Below, piece by piece: positions 37,882-46,218 of a DNA stretch of 64,000 nucleotides. Under the pieces are notes generated by a model. The model was not told the origin of the DNA. It did not search any database and saw only the letters and a program-made list of their open reading frames with translations. The translations under genes and the position numbers were made by a program. The DNA is from Pleomorphomonas koreensis DSM 23070 (GTDB lineage Bacteria > Pseudomonadota > Alphaproteobacteria > Rhizobiales > Pleomorphomonadaceae), in the NCBI RefSeq assembly GCF_000425185.1, contig NZ_KE384327.1, forward strand, positions 252,252 through 316,251, given 5' to 3'. Positions within the stretch are counted from its first letter, which is position 1, and the number at the start of each line of letters is the position of its first letter.

Positions 37882-38459
37882 GCTTCCGGCCGCTCGATGG
37901 CGTGGCGCGTCAGGAGCGGCAGCTGGGCGACCGAGAACAGCAGCGTCAGCGGCATGATGCCCCACACCTTGAAGGCGATCCAGAATTCGGTCGACTGGGT
38001 TCGCCAGATCGCCTCGTTGAGGACGGCCAGCAGCAGGAAGAACAGGCCCCAGCGGATGGTCAGCTTGCGCCATCCGGCCGCGTCGAGGTGGAAGGCGCCG
38101 TCGAAGACGTAGCCGAGCAGCGTCTTGCCGAAGGCGAGACCGCCGAGCAGCACGCCGCCGAACAGCGCGTTGACGATTGTCGGCTTCATCTTGATGAAGG
38201 TGTCGTCGTGCAGCACCAGCGTCAGCGTGCCGAACACGGCGACGACGATGCCGGTGACCAGCGGCATGACGGCAAGCCGGCGGTTGATCGCCCAGGACGC
38301 GGCGAGCGACACGGCCATCGCCGCCATGAAGGCGCCGGTGGCGACGAAGATGCCGAAGCGGCCGTTGGCGAAGAAGAAGACGAGAAGCGGGCCAAGCTCC
38401 AGTGTCAGCTTGAGCCACGGGTTCTCAGCCTTGCGGCCCGCGGCGGGGGCGTCGGTCAT
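37878..38459 (-). CDS. yciB: Inner-membrane protein YciB (septation protein A)
   Basis: A 193-residue polytopic membrane protein of the YciB/IspZ family, implicated in septation and envelope integrity. Five or so hydrophobic segments are visible; conserved blocks are [40 protein letters not shown] and [20 protein letters not shown]. The ATG at 38459 has AGGAG upstream; the earlier in-frame ATG at 38519 overlaps the lolA end. In many Rhizobiales it sits beside ftsY and the ccm genes; here it is 3 kb away from ftsY. Confidence 0.93.
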   Translation of the reverse strand: MTDAPAAGRKAENPWLKLTLELGPLLVFFFANGRFGIFVATGAFMAAMAVSLAASWAINRRLAVMPLVTGIVVAVFGTLTLVLHDDTFIKMKPTIVNALFGGVLLGGLAFGKTLLGYVFDGAFHLDAAGWRKLTIRWGLFFLLLAVLNEAIWRTQSTEFWIAFKVWGIMPLTLLFSVAQLPLLTRHAIERPEA

Positions 38460-38515
38460 CGGTTGCTCCTCATGACGGCGGCGGAGGTGTCGGGTGGGGC
38501 GGGCGCCCCGTGCCG

Positions 38516-39163
38516 TCACTTGTACTTGGAATAGTTGATCTCAAACCATTCGGGATTGGTGGGATTGCCCACCTTGGTCTCGTAGATGGCAACGGTGGTG
38601 TCGTAGCCCTGATCGTCGGTCACCGTCCACTGCTTCAGCTCGGTGGTGCGGGCGTCGAAATAGAGCGTCAGGTGGCTGGTGACGAAGGTGCCGGGGTCCT
38701 GCAAGCGGATGACGATGAAGTCGGAATCGGCGCTGACCGACTGCACCACCGCCTCTTGCAGGAGGTTGATGTTCTTGTCGAGCAGGAAGCGCAGCGGCGT
38801 CTCCGACAAGAGGTAGAGCGTCTGCGACTGCATGGCCTTGTCGTCGACCGCCACCGTGCGGCCGTCGACGATGATGTCGAGCTTGGACGGCGGATAGTAG
38901 CGGAAGCGCATCTTGCCCGGCCGGCTGATGACGAAATAGCCGTTGGTCTCGCTGCCGTCCGGCGCCGTCTGCAGGAACTTGCCCTCGAAGGTGGTGATCG
39001 AGTTGAAATAGCGATTGACCGCCTGCACCGTGGCGAGCTGCTCGGGCGACAGGTTGGCGAGGTTGGGCTTGGCGGCGGCGGGCAGCGGCGCGAGCGCCAG
39101 CGTCAGGCCGGCTGCAAGGCCGGTCAGGACCGCGCGACGCGTCGTCTTGGGGGTTTGAAACAT
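38516..39163 (-). CDS. lolA: Outer-membrane lipoprotein carrier LolA
   Basis: A 215-residue periplasmic carrier that ferries lipoproteins across the periplasm. A twin-arginine-like or Sec signal is visible ([20 protein letters not shown], then AAA before the mature chain at about residue 32). The LolA fold follows with [40 protein letters not shown] and [13 protein letters not shown]. The TTRRA start is worth noting because LolA usually uses Sec. The stop lies 56 bases before the yciB start, so the two are probably one unit with the VOC gene. Confidence 0.92.
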   Translation of the reverse strand: MFQTPKTTRRAVLTGLAAGLTLALAPLPAAAKPNLANLSPEQLATVQAVNRYFNSITTFEGKFLQTAPDGSETNGYFVISRPGKMRFRYYPPSKLDIIVDGRTVAVDDKAMQSQTLYLLSETPLRFLLDKNINLLQEAVVQSVSADSDFIVIRLQDPGTFVTSHLTLYFDARTTELKQWTVTDDQGYDTTVAIYETKVGNPTNPEWFEINYSKYK

Positions 39164-39347
39164 GGCGGCACCCTCTCAGGCCTCGGGCCGGGTCTCCTTG
39201 CGAAACTGCCCGATAAAGCGATGCTATCACTTAAGGGTCGGAAGATGGCGAAACAAGGTAGCGCGGCTCGTCCTCCGTCGTCTTGACAAGACGGCGGCGG
39301 ACGCCAAAGACAGGCAAAGGGATCGCCCCCTGGGAACGGAGGACAGC

Positions 39348-40022
39348 ATGACGATTTCCGAAGCGCTCGGACGGGTGCGGGCAGCGATCGAGGGCGCCGA
39401 GGAAGAGGCCGGCCGGCCGGCCGGATCGGTGACGCTGATCGCCGTGTCCAAGACCTTCGGCGAAGCCGACGTCCGCGCCGCCGTCGCCGCCGGCCAGCTG
39501 GTCTTCGGCGAGAACCGGGTGCAGGAAGCGGCGACGAAGTTCCCGGCGCTGAAAGCGGAGTTCCCGGCAATCGAGCTGCATCTGATCGGGCCGCTGCAGT
39601 CGAACAAGACGCGCGAGGCGGTGGCGCTGTTCGACGTCATCCACAGCGTCGACCGCGACAAGATCGCCGCGGCGCTGGCCGGGGAGATGGCGGCGCAGGG
39701 CCGCTTCCCGAAGCTGCTGGTCCAGGTCAACACCGGCGAGGAGCCGCAGAAGGCCGGCGTGCGGCCGCGCGAAACGGTGGAATTCGTCAAACGCTGCCGC
39801 GAGGCGCATGGCCTCGCCATTGCCGGGCTGATGTGCATCCCGCCGGTCGGCGATCCGCCGGCGCCGCATTTCGCGCTGCTCGACGAACTGGCGCGGCGAT
39901 GCGGCGTCGCCTTCCGCTCGATGGGCATGTCGGCCGATTACGAGACGGCGATCGGCCAGGGCGCGACGCACGTGCGGGTCGGCAGCGCCATCTTCGGCTA
40001 CCGGGATTACGGTGCCGGCTGA
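39348..40022 (+). CDS. yggS: PLP homeostasis protein YggS/YggX-like (PROSC family)
   Basis: A 224-residue TIM-barrel protein that binds pyridoxal phosphate and balances its level. Motifs are VTLIAVSKTFGEADVRAAVA with the PLP Lys, LVFGENRVQEAATKFPAL, ELHLIGPLQSNKTREAVALF, and GMSADYETAIGQGATHVRVG. The ATG at 39348 follows CGGAGGAC; the open frame upstream to 39162 is not family-like. It is the only rightward gene between 36 and 46 kb, and its last 16 bases overlap ccmG. Confidence 0.95.
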   Translation: MTISEALGRVRAAIEGAEEEAGRPAGSVTLIAVSKTFGEADVRAAVAAGQLVFGENRVQEAATKFPALKAEFPAIELHLIGPLQSNKTREAVALFDVIHSVDRDKIAAALAGEMAAQGRFPKLLVQVNTGEEPQKAGVRPRETVEFVKRCREAHGLAIAGLMCIPPVGDPPAPHFALLDELARRCGVAFRSMGMSADYETAIGQGATHVRVGSAIFGYRDYGAG

Positions 40023-40600
40023 GCAGGCACCCCGTTCAGCGCCTTGTCGACGGCCGGCATCAGCTCGGTGGCGATGCGGTCCGGCGTCAGCGGGCCGACC
40101 AGCTTCAAGGCGATGCGACCGTCGGCCACCACGAAGGTTTCCGGCACGCCATAGACGCCCCAGTCGATGCCGACGCGGCCGCTCTGGTCGGCGCCGACGG
40201 CGGCATAGGGGTTGCCGAGGCCGTTGAGGAAGCGCAGCGTCTGCTCCTCGGGGTCCTTGTAGGCAAGGCCGTAGAGGCGGACGCGGCCTTCCTCGGCCAG
40301 CTTCATCAGCAGCGGATGCTCGATGCGGCAGGGCGCGCACCAGCTGGCGAAGACGTTGACGACAAAGACGCCCTTCTCGAGGTCGGAGGCGGCGAAGCCG
40401 GGCACCGGCGCGCCGTCGCGGGCGAGGCCGGTGACGGGATCGAGGCGGAACGCCGGCACCGGCTTGCCGATCAGCGCCGACGGCACCTCGGACGGGTCGC
40501 CGGCGCCGAGCCGGCCGTAGAACAGGGCGGCCAGCGCCACGAACAGCAGCAGCGGGATGAGCGCCAGGATGCTGGCGCGGCGGCGTTTCGGTTCGCTCAC
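40007..40600 (-). CDS. ccmG: Cytochrome c biogenesis thioredoxin CcmG (DsbE)
   Basis: A 197-residue membrane-tethered thioredoxin that reduces apocytochrome c for heme attachment. The N-terminal anchor is at about residues 10-28 (ILALIPLLLFVALAALFYG). The active site is NVFASWCAPCRIEHPLLMKL. The conserved tail has RVGIDWGVYGVPETFVVADG. It overlaps ccmD by 4 bases on its start side and yggS by 16 bases at its end. Confidence 0.95.
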   Translation of the reverse strand: MSEPKRRRASILALIPLLLFVALAALFYGRLGAGDPSEVPSALIGKPVPAFRLDPVTGLARDGAPVPGFAASDLEKGVFVVNVFASWCAPCRIEHPLLMKLAEEGRVRLYGLAYKDPEEQTLRFLNGLGNPYAAVGADQSGRVGIDWGVYGVPETFVVADGRIALKLVGPLTPDRIATELMPAVDKALNGVPAQPAP

Positions 40601-40821
40601 GCCCCCGTCTCCAGCGACGGCGCCGTCGGGGCGGTTTCGGGGGCCAGACGGGCGGCGGCGCGGGCCGAACGGCGGGTCAGCCCGCGTGCCTCGAGGGCGG
40701 CCATCGTCTTCAGGAGGCGGCGATGGTCGAGGACCACCCAGAGCGTCAGGCCGAGGGCGGCGAGGGCCGCCGCCGCGTAGCTCAGGAGGATGAAACCGGC
40801 ATAGGGACCAAGGGCGATCAT
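40597..40821 (-). CDS. ccmD: Heme exporter protein CcmD
   Basis: A 74-residue protein with one membrane segment (about residues 8-30, GFILLSYAAAALAALGLTLW) and a basic tail after it (HRRLLKTMAALEARGLTRRS), the CcmD pattern. CcmD helps release holo-CcmE from CcmABC. It is easy to miss because it hides in a longer open frame; the start at 40821 overlaps the ccmC stop (ATGA) and its stop overlaps the ccmG start (ATGA). Confidence 0.9.
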   Translation of the reverse strand: MIALGPYAGFILLSYAAAALAALGLTLWVVLDHRRLLKTMAALEARGLTRRSARAAARLAPETAPTAPSLETGA

Positions 40822-41546
40822 CGGGCGGCTCCGGCGGCGGTGAGGCCCAGGGCGCGGATGCGCCGGCGAAGGATCTCGTTGCGCATGGCGGCGAGGTGCA
40901 GCGTCAAGAGAAGGGCGGTGAAGGCCAGCGCCATGGCGCCGAGCGGCACCAGCATGGCGGCGTCGATGGTCGGGCCGCCGACGCGGAACACCGAGGCCGG
41001 CTGGTGCAGGGTGTTCCACCAGTCGACCGAGAACTTGATGACGGGGAGGTTCACCGAGCCGACCAGGATCAGGATGGCGGCGGCGCGGGCGGCCCGCGTC
41101 GGGTCCTCGATGGTGCGCCAGAGGGCGATCAGGCCGAGATACATGATGAACAGCACCAGCACCGAGGTGAGGCGGGCGTCCCACTCCCAGTAGGTGCCCC
41201 ACATCGGCCGCCCCCACAGCGAGCCGGTGATCAGCGCCAGCGCCGTGAAGGTGGCGCCGATCGGCGCGGCGGCGCGGGCGGCGACGTCGGCCAGCGGATG
41301 CCGCCAGACCAGCGTGCCGAGCGCCGAGACGGCCATCACGCCATAGGCCAGCATCGACAGCCAGGCGGCGGGCACGTGGATATACATGATCTTGACCGTC
41401 TCGCCCTGGAGATAGTCGGCCGGCGAGCGGGCGACCAGGACGAGGCCCGCCGCGAACAGCAGCGCGGTGATACCGGCCAGCCAGGGAATCAGGCGGCCGG
41501 CCAGCGCCAGGAAGCGGGAGGGATTGGCGAGTTCGGCGAGGGACAT
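40818..41546 (-). CDS. ccmC: Heme exporter membrane protein CcmC
   Basis: A 242-residue polytopic protein that loads heme onto CcmE. The tryptophan-rich heme-handling motif is GTYWEWDARLTSVLVLFIMY; flanking histidines include MYIHVPAAWLSMLAYGVMA and WWNTLHQPASVF. Six membrane segments are visible. It is the first gene of ccmC-ccmD-ccmG here; ccmA and ccmB, normally just upstream, are absent, and the next gene upstream is ftsY after a 166-base gap. Confidence 0.95.
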   Translation of the reverse strand: MSLAELANPSRFLALAGRLIPWLAGITALLFAAGLVLVARSPADYLQGETVKIMYIHVPAAWLSMLAYGVMAVSALGTLVWRHPLADVAARAAAPIGATFTALALITGSLWGRPMWGTYWEWDARLTSVLVLFIMYLGLIALWRTIEDPTRAARAAAILILVGSVNLPVIKFSVDWWNTLHQPASVFRVGGPTIDAAMLVPLGAMALAFTALLLTLHLAAMRNEILRRRIRALGLTAAGAAR

Positions 41547-41712
41547 CGGGACCTCGGGGCGGTGCGGGGTGGGCCGTTGCGGTCTCGACCCATTCTAAAC
41601 TGAACTGATAGCGGCTTCGCCGCCCGCCGGCAATCCGGAGCCGCCCGAGGGTACGCCGTCTTTCGTCGCGCATCCGCTCGTCCGAAAATTCTCACAACTT
41701 TCGGGCAGATGC

Positions 41713-42795
41713 TTAATCGTCGATGCCGGCGATGGCGCGGGCGAAGTCGCGCGCCGCGAAGGGTTCGAGGTCGTCCAGCCCCTCGCCGACGCCGATGAAG
41801 TGCACCGGCAGGCCGAATTTCTCGGCGATGGCCACCAGGATGCCGCCGCGCGCCGTGCCGTCGAGCTTGGTCATGACGAGGCCGGTGACGCCGGCCGTGC
41901 GGCCGAAGGCCTCGACCTGGGAGACGGCGTTCTGGCCGGTGGTGGCGTCGAGCACCAAGAGCACGTCGTGCGGCGCCGTCGGATCGATCTTCCTGATGAC
42001 GCGGACGACCTTCTCCAGCTCGGCCATCAGCTCGGCCTTGTTCTGGAGGCGGCCGGCGGTGTCGATCATCAGCACGTCGATGCCCTCGGCGCGGGCGCGG
42101 GTCAGCGCCTCGAAGGCGAGGCCGGCCGAATCGGCGCCGACCTCGCGGGCGACGATCGGCACGCCCGCCCGGCCGGCCCACACTTTGAGCTGGTCGATGG
42201 CGGCGGCGCGGAAGGTGTCGCCGGCCGCCAGCATTACCTTGTGGCCCTCGGCGGTGAATTTCGAGGCGAGCTTGCCGATGGTGGTGGTCTTGCCGGAGCC
42301 GTTGACGCCGACCACCAGCACCACCTGCGGCGCCTTGCCCGGCTTGAGCGCGAAGGGCACGGCGACCGGGGCCAGCACCTTCTCGACCTCGGCGGCCAGG
42401 ACGGCCTTCACCTCGGCGTCGGTGATGTCCTTGCCGTAGCGCTCGGCCGACAGGCGCTCGGCGATGGCCGCGGCGACGGCGACGCCGAGGTCGGCCTGGA
42501 TCAGCACGTCCTCCAGTTCCTCCAGCGTGTCGCCGTCGAGCTTGCGCTTGGTGAAGATCGAGACGATGCCGCCGCCGATCGCCTGCGAGGAGCGCGACAT
42601 GCCGCCGGTGAGGCGCTGGAACCAGGAGGGGCGGGGCGTTTCGGGCGCCAGCGCCGTATCAGGTGCCGGCTCGGGCACGGCGACGGGCTCCGCCGGCGCT
42701 GGCGATGATTCCGGCGATGATTCACGTGTGTCCGGCACCCCGGCCTTGCCGCCGAACCAGCGGCCGATCAGGCCCGGCTTCTTGTCGTCCGACAT
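41713..42795 (-). CDS. ftsY: Signal-recognition-particle receptor FtsY
   Basis: A 360-residue SRP GTPase that docks Ffh-ribosome complexes at the membrane. The N-terminal about 60 residues are acidic and Pro-rich. The N domain includes GDTLEELEDVLIQADLGVAV. The G domain has VVLVVGVNGSGKTTTIGKLA, AAGDTFRAAAIDQLKVWAGR, MIDTAGRLQNKAELMAELEK and LVMTKLDGTARGG. The ATG at 42795 is 18 bases downstream of the mtaB stop. The partner ffh lies 3.4 kb to the right. Confidence 0.97.
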   Translation of the reverse strand: MSDDKKPGLIGRWFGGKAGVPDTRESSPESSPAPAEPVAVPEPAPDTALAPETPRPSWFQRLTGGMSRSSQAIGGGIVSIFTKRKLDGDTLEELEDVLIQADLGVAVAAAIAERLSAERYGKDITDAEVKAVLAAEVEKVLAPVAVPFALKPGKAPQVVLVVGVNGSGKTTTIGKLASKFTAEGHKVMLAAGDTFRAAAIDQLKVWAGRAGVPIVAREVGADSAGLAFEALTRARAEGIDVLMIDTAGRLQNKAELMAELEKVVRVIRKIDPTAPHDVLLVLDATTGQNAVSQVEAFGRTAGVTGLVMTKLDGTARGGILVAIAEKFGLPVHFIGVGEGLDDLEPFAARDFARAIAGIDD

Positions 42796-42813
42796 GTCGT
42801 TCGGTCCTCCGCC

Positions 42814-44070
42814 TCAGGCGGCTCTGGAGATTAGGGTGCGGTCGGTGTGGCCGGTGACGACGGCCGGCACGATCTCGCCGGGCGCGCCCCGGTCGATCTC
42901 GGTCAGCGTGAACTGTTCGGTGCGGCCGAGCCCGTCTTTTTCGACCAGCACGGCATGGCGGCGGCCGGCCTCGGCGTCGAGATGGGCGCGGAAGGCGACG
43001 TCGCCCTTCTCCCTCAGGCGGGCGGCGCGCGCCTTGATCTCCGGCCGTGCCACCTGCGGCATGCGGGCGGCCGGCGTACCGGGGCGCGGCGAATAGGGGA
43101 AGACGTGGAGATGGGTGAGGCCGCAGTCGTCGACGATGGCGAGCGAGTTCCGGAACATGTCCTCGGTCTCGGTGGGGAAGCCGGCGATGATGTCGGCGCC
43201 GAACACCATGTCAGGGCGGAGGCGCCGCGCCTCGTCGCAGAAGCGGACGGCGTCGGCCCTGAGATGGCGGCGCTTCATGCGCTTCAGGATCAGGTCGTCG
43301 CCGTGCTGGAGGGAGAGGTGCATGTGCGGCATCAGCCGTTCCTCCTCGGCGATGGCAACCATCAGGTCGGGGTCGGCCTCGATCGAATCGATCGACGAGA
43401 TCCTGAGGCGGGACAGCTCCGGCACTTCCTTCAGGAGGACGCGCGTCAGGCGGCCGAGCCGCGGCCGGCCGGGCAGGTCGTCGCCGTAGGAGGTGAGGTC
43501 GACGCCGGTCAGCACCACCTCGGCGTAGCCGTTTTCGACGAGGCGGCGCACCTGGCTCACCACGTCGCCCATCGGCACCGAGCGGGAATTGCCGCGGCCG
43601 AACGGGATGATGCAGAAGGTGCAGCGGTGGTCGCAGCCGTTCTGCACCTGCACGAAGGCGCGGGTGCGGCCCTCGAAGCCGTCGACGAGGTGCAGCGCCG
43701 TCTCGCGCACGCTCATGATGTCGTTGACGCGGGTTTTCTCCTCGGCCGATACGCCGAAGTCGGGGATGGCGCTGTAGGCCGCCTCGGAGAGCTTGTCGGC
43801 GTTGCCGACCACCAGATCGACCTCGTCCATCTCGGCGAACAGCTCGGGCGAGGTCTGGGCGGCGCAGCCGGTGACGACGATGCGAGCGCCGGGATCGGCG
43901 CGGCGGGCGCGGCGGATCGCCTGTTTGGCCTGTCGCACCGCCTCGCCGGTGACGGCGCAGGTGTTGACCAGCACGGCGTCGGAGAGGCCCGCTTCGAGCG
44001 CCTTCCGCCGCATCACTTCCGATTCCGCCGTGTTGAGGCGGCAGCCGAAGGTGATCACCTCGATCGCCAT
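42814..44070 (-). CDS. mtaB: tRNA t6A37 methylthiotransferase MtaB
   Basis: A 418-residue radical-SAM enzyme that adds the methylthio group to t6A37 of tRNA. The N-terminal UPF0004 domain has three cysteines, in ITFGCRLNTAESE, VNTCAVTGEAVRQ and VTGCAAQ. The radical-SAM cluster is NGCDHRCTFCIIPFGRGNSR. MHLSLQHGDDLILKRMKRRH is the other family block. A TRAM-like end is suggested by LVEKDGLGRTEQFTL. The dapF-mtaB-ftsY order is common in Rhizobiales, but a methyltransferase gene separates dapF and mtaB here. Confidence 0.95.
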   Translation of the reverse strand: MAIEVITFGCRLNTAESEVMRRKALEAGLSDAVLVNTCAVTGEAVRQAKQAIRRARRADPGARIVVTGCAAQTSPELFAEMDEVDLVVGNADKLSEAAYSAIPDFGVSAEEKTRVNDIMSVRETALHLVDGFEGRTRAFVQVQNGCDHRCTFCIIPFGRGNSRSVPMGDVVSQVRRLVENGYAEVVLTGVDLTSYGDDLPGRPRLGRLTRVLLKEVPELSRLRISSIDSIEADPDLMVAIAEEERLMPHMHLSLQHGDDLILKRMKRRHLRADAVRFCDEARRLRPDMVFGADIIAGFPTETEDMFRNSLAIVDDCGLTHLHVFPYSPRPGTPAARMPQVARPEIKARAARLREKGDVAFRAHLDAEAGRRHAVLVEKDGLGRTEQFTLTEIDRGAPGEIVPAVVTGHTDRTLISRAA

Positions 44071-44155
44071 GCCGTCGTCGTGCTCCCTGTGGTCCAGACC
44101 CGGCTATATGGCGGAAAGGCGCGGAAATTGCCAGAGGCGAAACCGCGGGGGACCG

Positions 44156-44998
44156 CTAATCCGGGCGGCGGGCGCGCACCACGTGCGATCCCCATTCGCC
44201 GCCGCCGGCGGCGGGCTCGCCGAGATAGCGGTGCCTCAGCGCCTGGATATCGAGGTCCTCCACGTCGGACAGGCCGATTTGCCGCAGCGCGGCGGCAAGC
44301 TCTGCCGGCTCGAAGAAGCCGACCCACGGCTCGCCGCTGGCCGCCAGTTCCGCCGTCATCGCCTCGGTGACGGCGCGGCCCTCCGGCGACTGGGAATGGG
44401 GCGGCACCGTATAGTCGAGGACGACCTCGGAGCGCGGCAGGCCGGCGATGAAGCGGAGCAGATCGAGCGTCGTCGCCACCGGCAGGTAGACGGCGACGCC
44501 GAGCATTTCGAAGAAGGTCGGCTGGTCGGCCCGCCAGCCGGCGGCGGAGAGCGCCGCGGCGAGGTCGCCGCCGCCGATCTCGGCCGGCACCAGCGACAGG
44601 CCGGCCGGCAGATGCGGCCCGAGGCGCAGGAGGCGCCGCCGCTTGTCGGCCTGGGCGGCGGCGCGGTCGACCTCGAAGACGGCGAGCCCGAGCCGCCGGT
44701 AGGGGTTGCGGAGGCTGAAGGTGTCGAGGCCGGCGCCGAGGATCACCATCTGGCGGCAGCCGCGCTCCACCGCCTCGGCCAGCGCGTCCTCGGCATAGCG
44801 GCTGCGGGCGGGCATCAGGAAGCGCAGGACGTGGTAGCCGGGCACCCCCGGCAGGCCCATGGTCAGCGGCGCCGCCTCCGGGCCGAGGATGTCCTCGGCG
44901 AAGGGATCGCGGAAGACGCGGCCGTCGTCGTGCGTCTGGTGCGCCGCCCGGATGGCGGCGGTGACCTGCGAGGTCTGCATGGGAAAGCCGTAGCGCAC
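44156..44998 (-). CDS. Class I SAM methyltransferase (LCM family)
   Basis: A 280-residue methyltransferase of the leucine carboxyl methyltransferase-like family. The opening SQVTAAIRAAHQTHDDGRVF and DPFAEDILG is the family hallmark; VERGCRQMVILGAGLDTFSL is the SAM-binding loop, followed by VFEVDRAAAQADKRRRL. The likely start is GTG at 44998, six bases after GGGAGGA; ATG 44980 is possible. The natural substrate is unknown; members modify small molecules or carboxyl groups. It lies between dapF and mtaB, on the same strand but with gaps of 104 and 85 bases, so it looks inserted. Confidence 0.85.
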   Translation of the reverse strand: MRYGFPMQTSQVTAAIRAAHQTHDDGRVFRDPFAEDILGPEAAPLTMGLPGVPGYHVLRFLMPARSRYAEDALAEAVERGCRQMVILGAGLDTFSLRNPYRRLGLAVFEVDRAAAQADKRRRLLRLGPHLPAGLSLVPAEIGGGDLAAALSAAGWRADQPTFFEMLGVAVYLPVATTLDLLRFIAGLPRSEVVLDYTVPPHSQSPEGRAVTEAMTAELAASGEPWVGFFEPAELAAALRQIGLSDVEDLDIQALRHRYLGEPAAGGGEWGSHVVRARRPD

Positions 44999-45102
44999 GA
45001 CCAATCCTCCCGAGCGCCTCCGTGCTGCGCGGCCGCGCTCCATCTGCTTGTTTGCCCGCGGTTCCGGAGGGAAAGGTGGAAGCCGGCTTTCCCGGAACTG
45101 CT

Positions 45103-45954
45103 TCAGGCTACCTCCGGCGCGAAGGTCGCTTCCGGCAGCAGGCCGTCGTGCTCGAATTCGGTGGCGCCGGTCATCAGGATGCGGTTCTCCGCCGTCCAGT
45201 CGATGACGAGGTCGCCGCCCGGCAGGCTGACGCGCACCTTGCGGCCGGTGCGGCGGGTGCGGGCGGCCGAGACGGCGGCGGCGCAGGCGGCCGAGCCGCA
45301 GGCGCGCGTCAGGCCGGCGCCGCGCTCCCACACCCTCAGCGTCAGCGCGTCGGGCGCCGTGACGTGGGCGAGCGAGATGTTGGCGCGCTCGGGGAAGATC
45401 GGGTGGTTCTCCAGCATCGGCCCGATGGCGGCGAGATCGTAGGCTTCGACGTCGTCGACCCAGAAGATGGCGTGCGGGTTGCCGATGCTCACCACCGACG
45501 GCGAATGCAGGATCGGCGCGTCGATCGGCCCGATCTGCAACTCGATGGCGCGGGTGTCGGCGAAGGGCTCGGCGAGCGGGATGTCGTTCCAGGCAAAGCG
45601 CGGCTCGCCCATGTCGACGGTGACGAGGCCGCCCTCGGCCCGCTCGACGCGGAGGAGGCCGGCGCGCGATTCGAGGAAGAAGGGCGACGGCGCGCCGGCC
45701 TCGAACAGGCGGGCGCCGACGCAGCGGCTGCCGTTGCCGCAGGCGAAGCTCTCGGAGCCGTCGACGTTGAAGATGCGCATCGAGGCGAGGGTGTCCGGCC
45801 GGCGCGGCGCGTAGAGCACCATCAACTGGTCGAAGGGCTCGCGGGCGGCGATGGCGCGGGCGGCGTCGGCCGTCACCGTCTCCGGCCGGTGCCTGAGGTC
45901 GAGCACCACGATCTCGTTGCCGATGCCGTTCATCTTGACGTAAGGGATGCCCAT
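45103..45954 (-). CDS. dapF: Diaminopimelate epimerase
   Basis: A 283-residue PLP-independent epimerase interconverting LL- and meso-diaminopimelate for lysine and peptidoglycan. The two catalytic cysteines are in [20 protein letters not shown] and [20 protein letters not shown]. The N-terminus [20 protein letters not shown] and the central [20 protein letters not shown] are typical. It is divergent from ffh, with a 264-base gap (45955-46218) that holds only a weak TTGACT element at 46025 and a small inverted repeat near 46188; I see no gene there. Confidence 0.96.
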   Translation of the reverse strand: MGIPYVKMNGIGNEIVVLDLRHRPETVTADAARAIAAREPFDQLMVLYAPRRPDTLASMRIFNVDGSESFACGNGSRCVGARLFEAGAPSPFFLESRAGLLRVERAEGGLVTVDMGEPRFAWNDIPLAEPFADTRAIELQIGPIDAPILHSPSVVSIGNPHAIFWVDDVEAYDLAAIGPMLENHPIFPERANISLAHVTAPDALTLRVWERGAGLTRACGSAACAAAVSAARTRRTGRKVRVSLPGGDLVIDWTAENRILMTGATEFEHDGLLPEATFAPEVA

Positions 45955-46218
45955 CGCCGCCTCGCTTGTCCGGCTCCTTCATAGACGATCGGCGGCGACG
46001 GCGGAAGGCGATCCTCGCTTTTCCTTGACTTCAAGCCGCCTTGTCTGTAAGGCCCGTCCATTCTCGTCCTGTTGCGACAGCCGAGCCGCCGACCGGGGCA
46101 TGATCCCGGAGGTCAACATCCGCCAGCGCGTCGCGCCCGCGGATGGGCGTGGCGCTTGGGTTTTGCGGCCGGCGAGGCCATATGAGCGGTCCGACAGACC
46201 GTTCGACGGGGACCGCCG

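Noticed and set aside
42721-42736. TGATTCACGTGTGTCC, a parS-like string in ftsY
   Set aside because: Five of 16 bases differ from the parS palindrome and the right arm is not symmetric.
45955-46218. Search for a 4.5S RNA gene between dapF and ffh
   Set aside because: I could not find a long base-paired hairpin with the conserved SRP tetraloop; only a weak promoter-like element is present.
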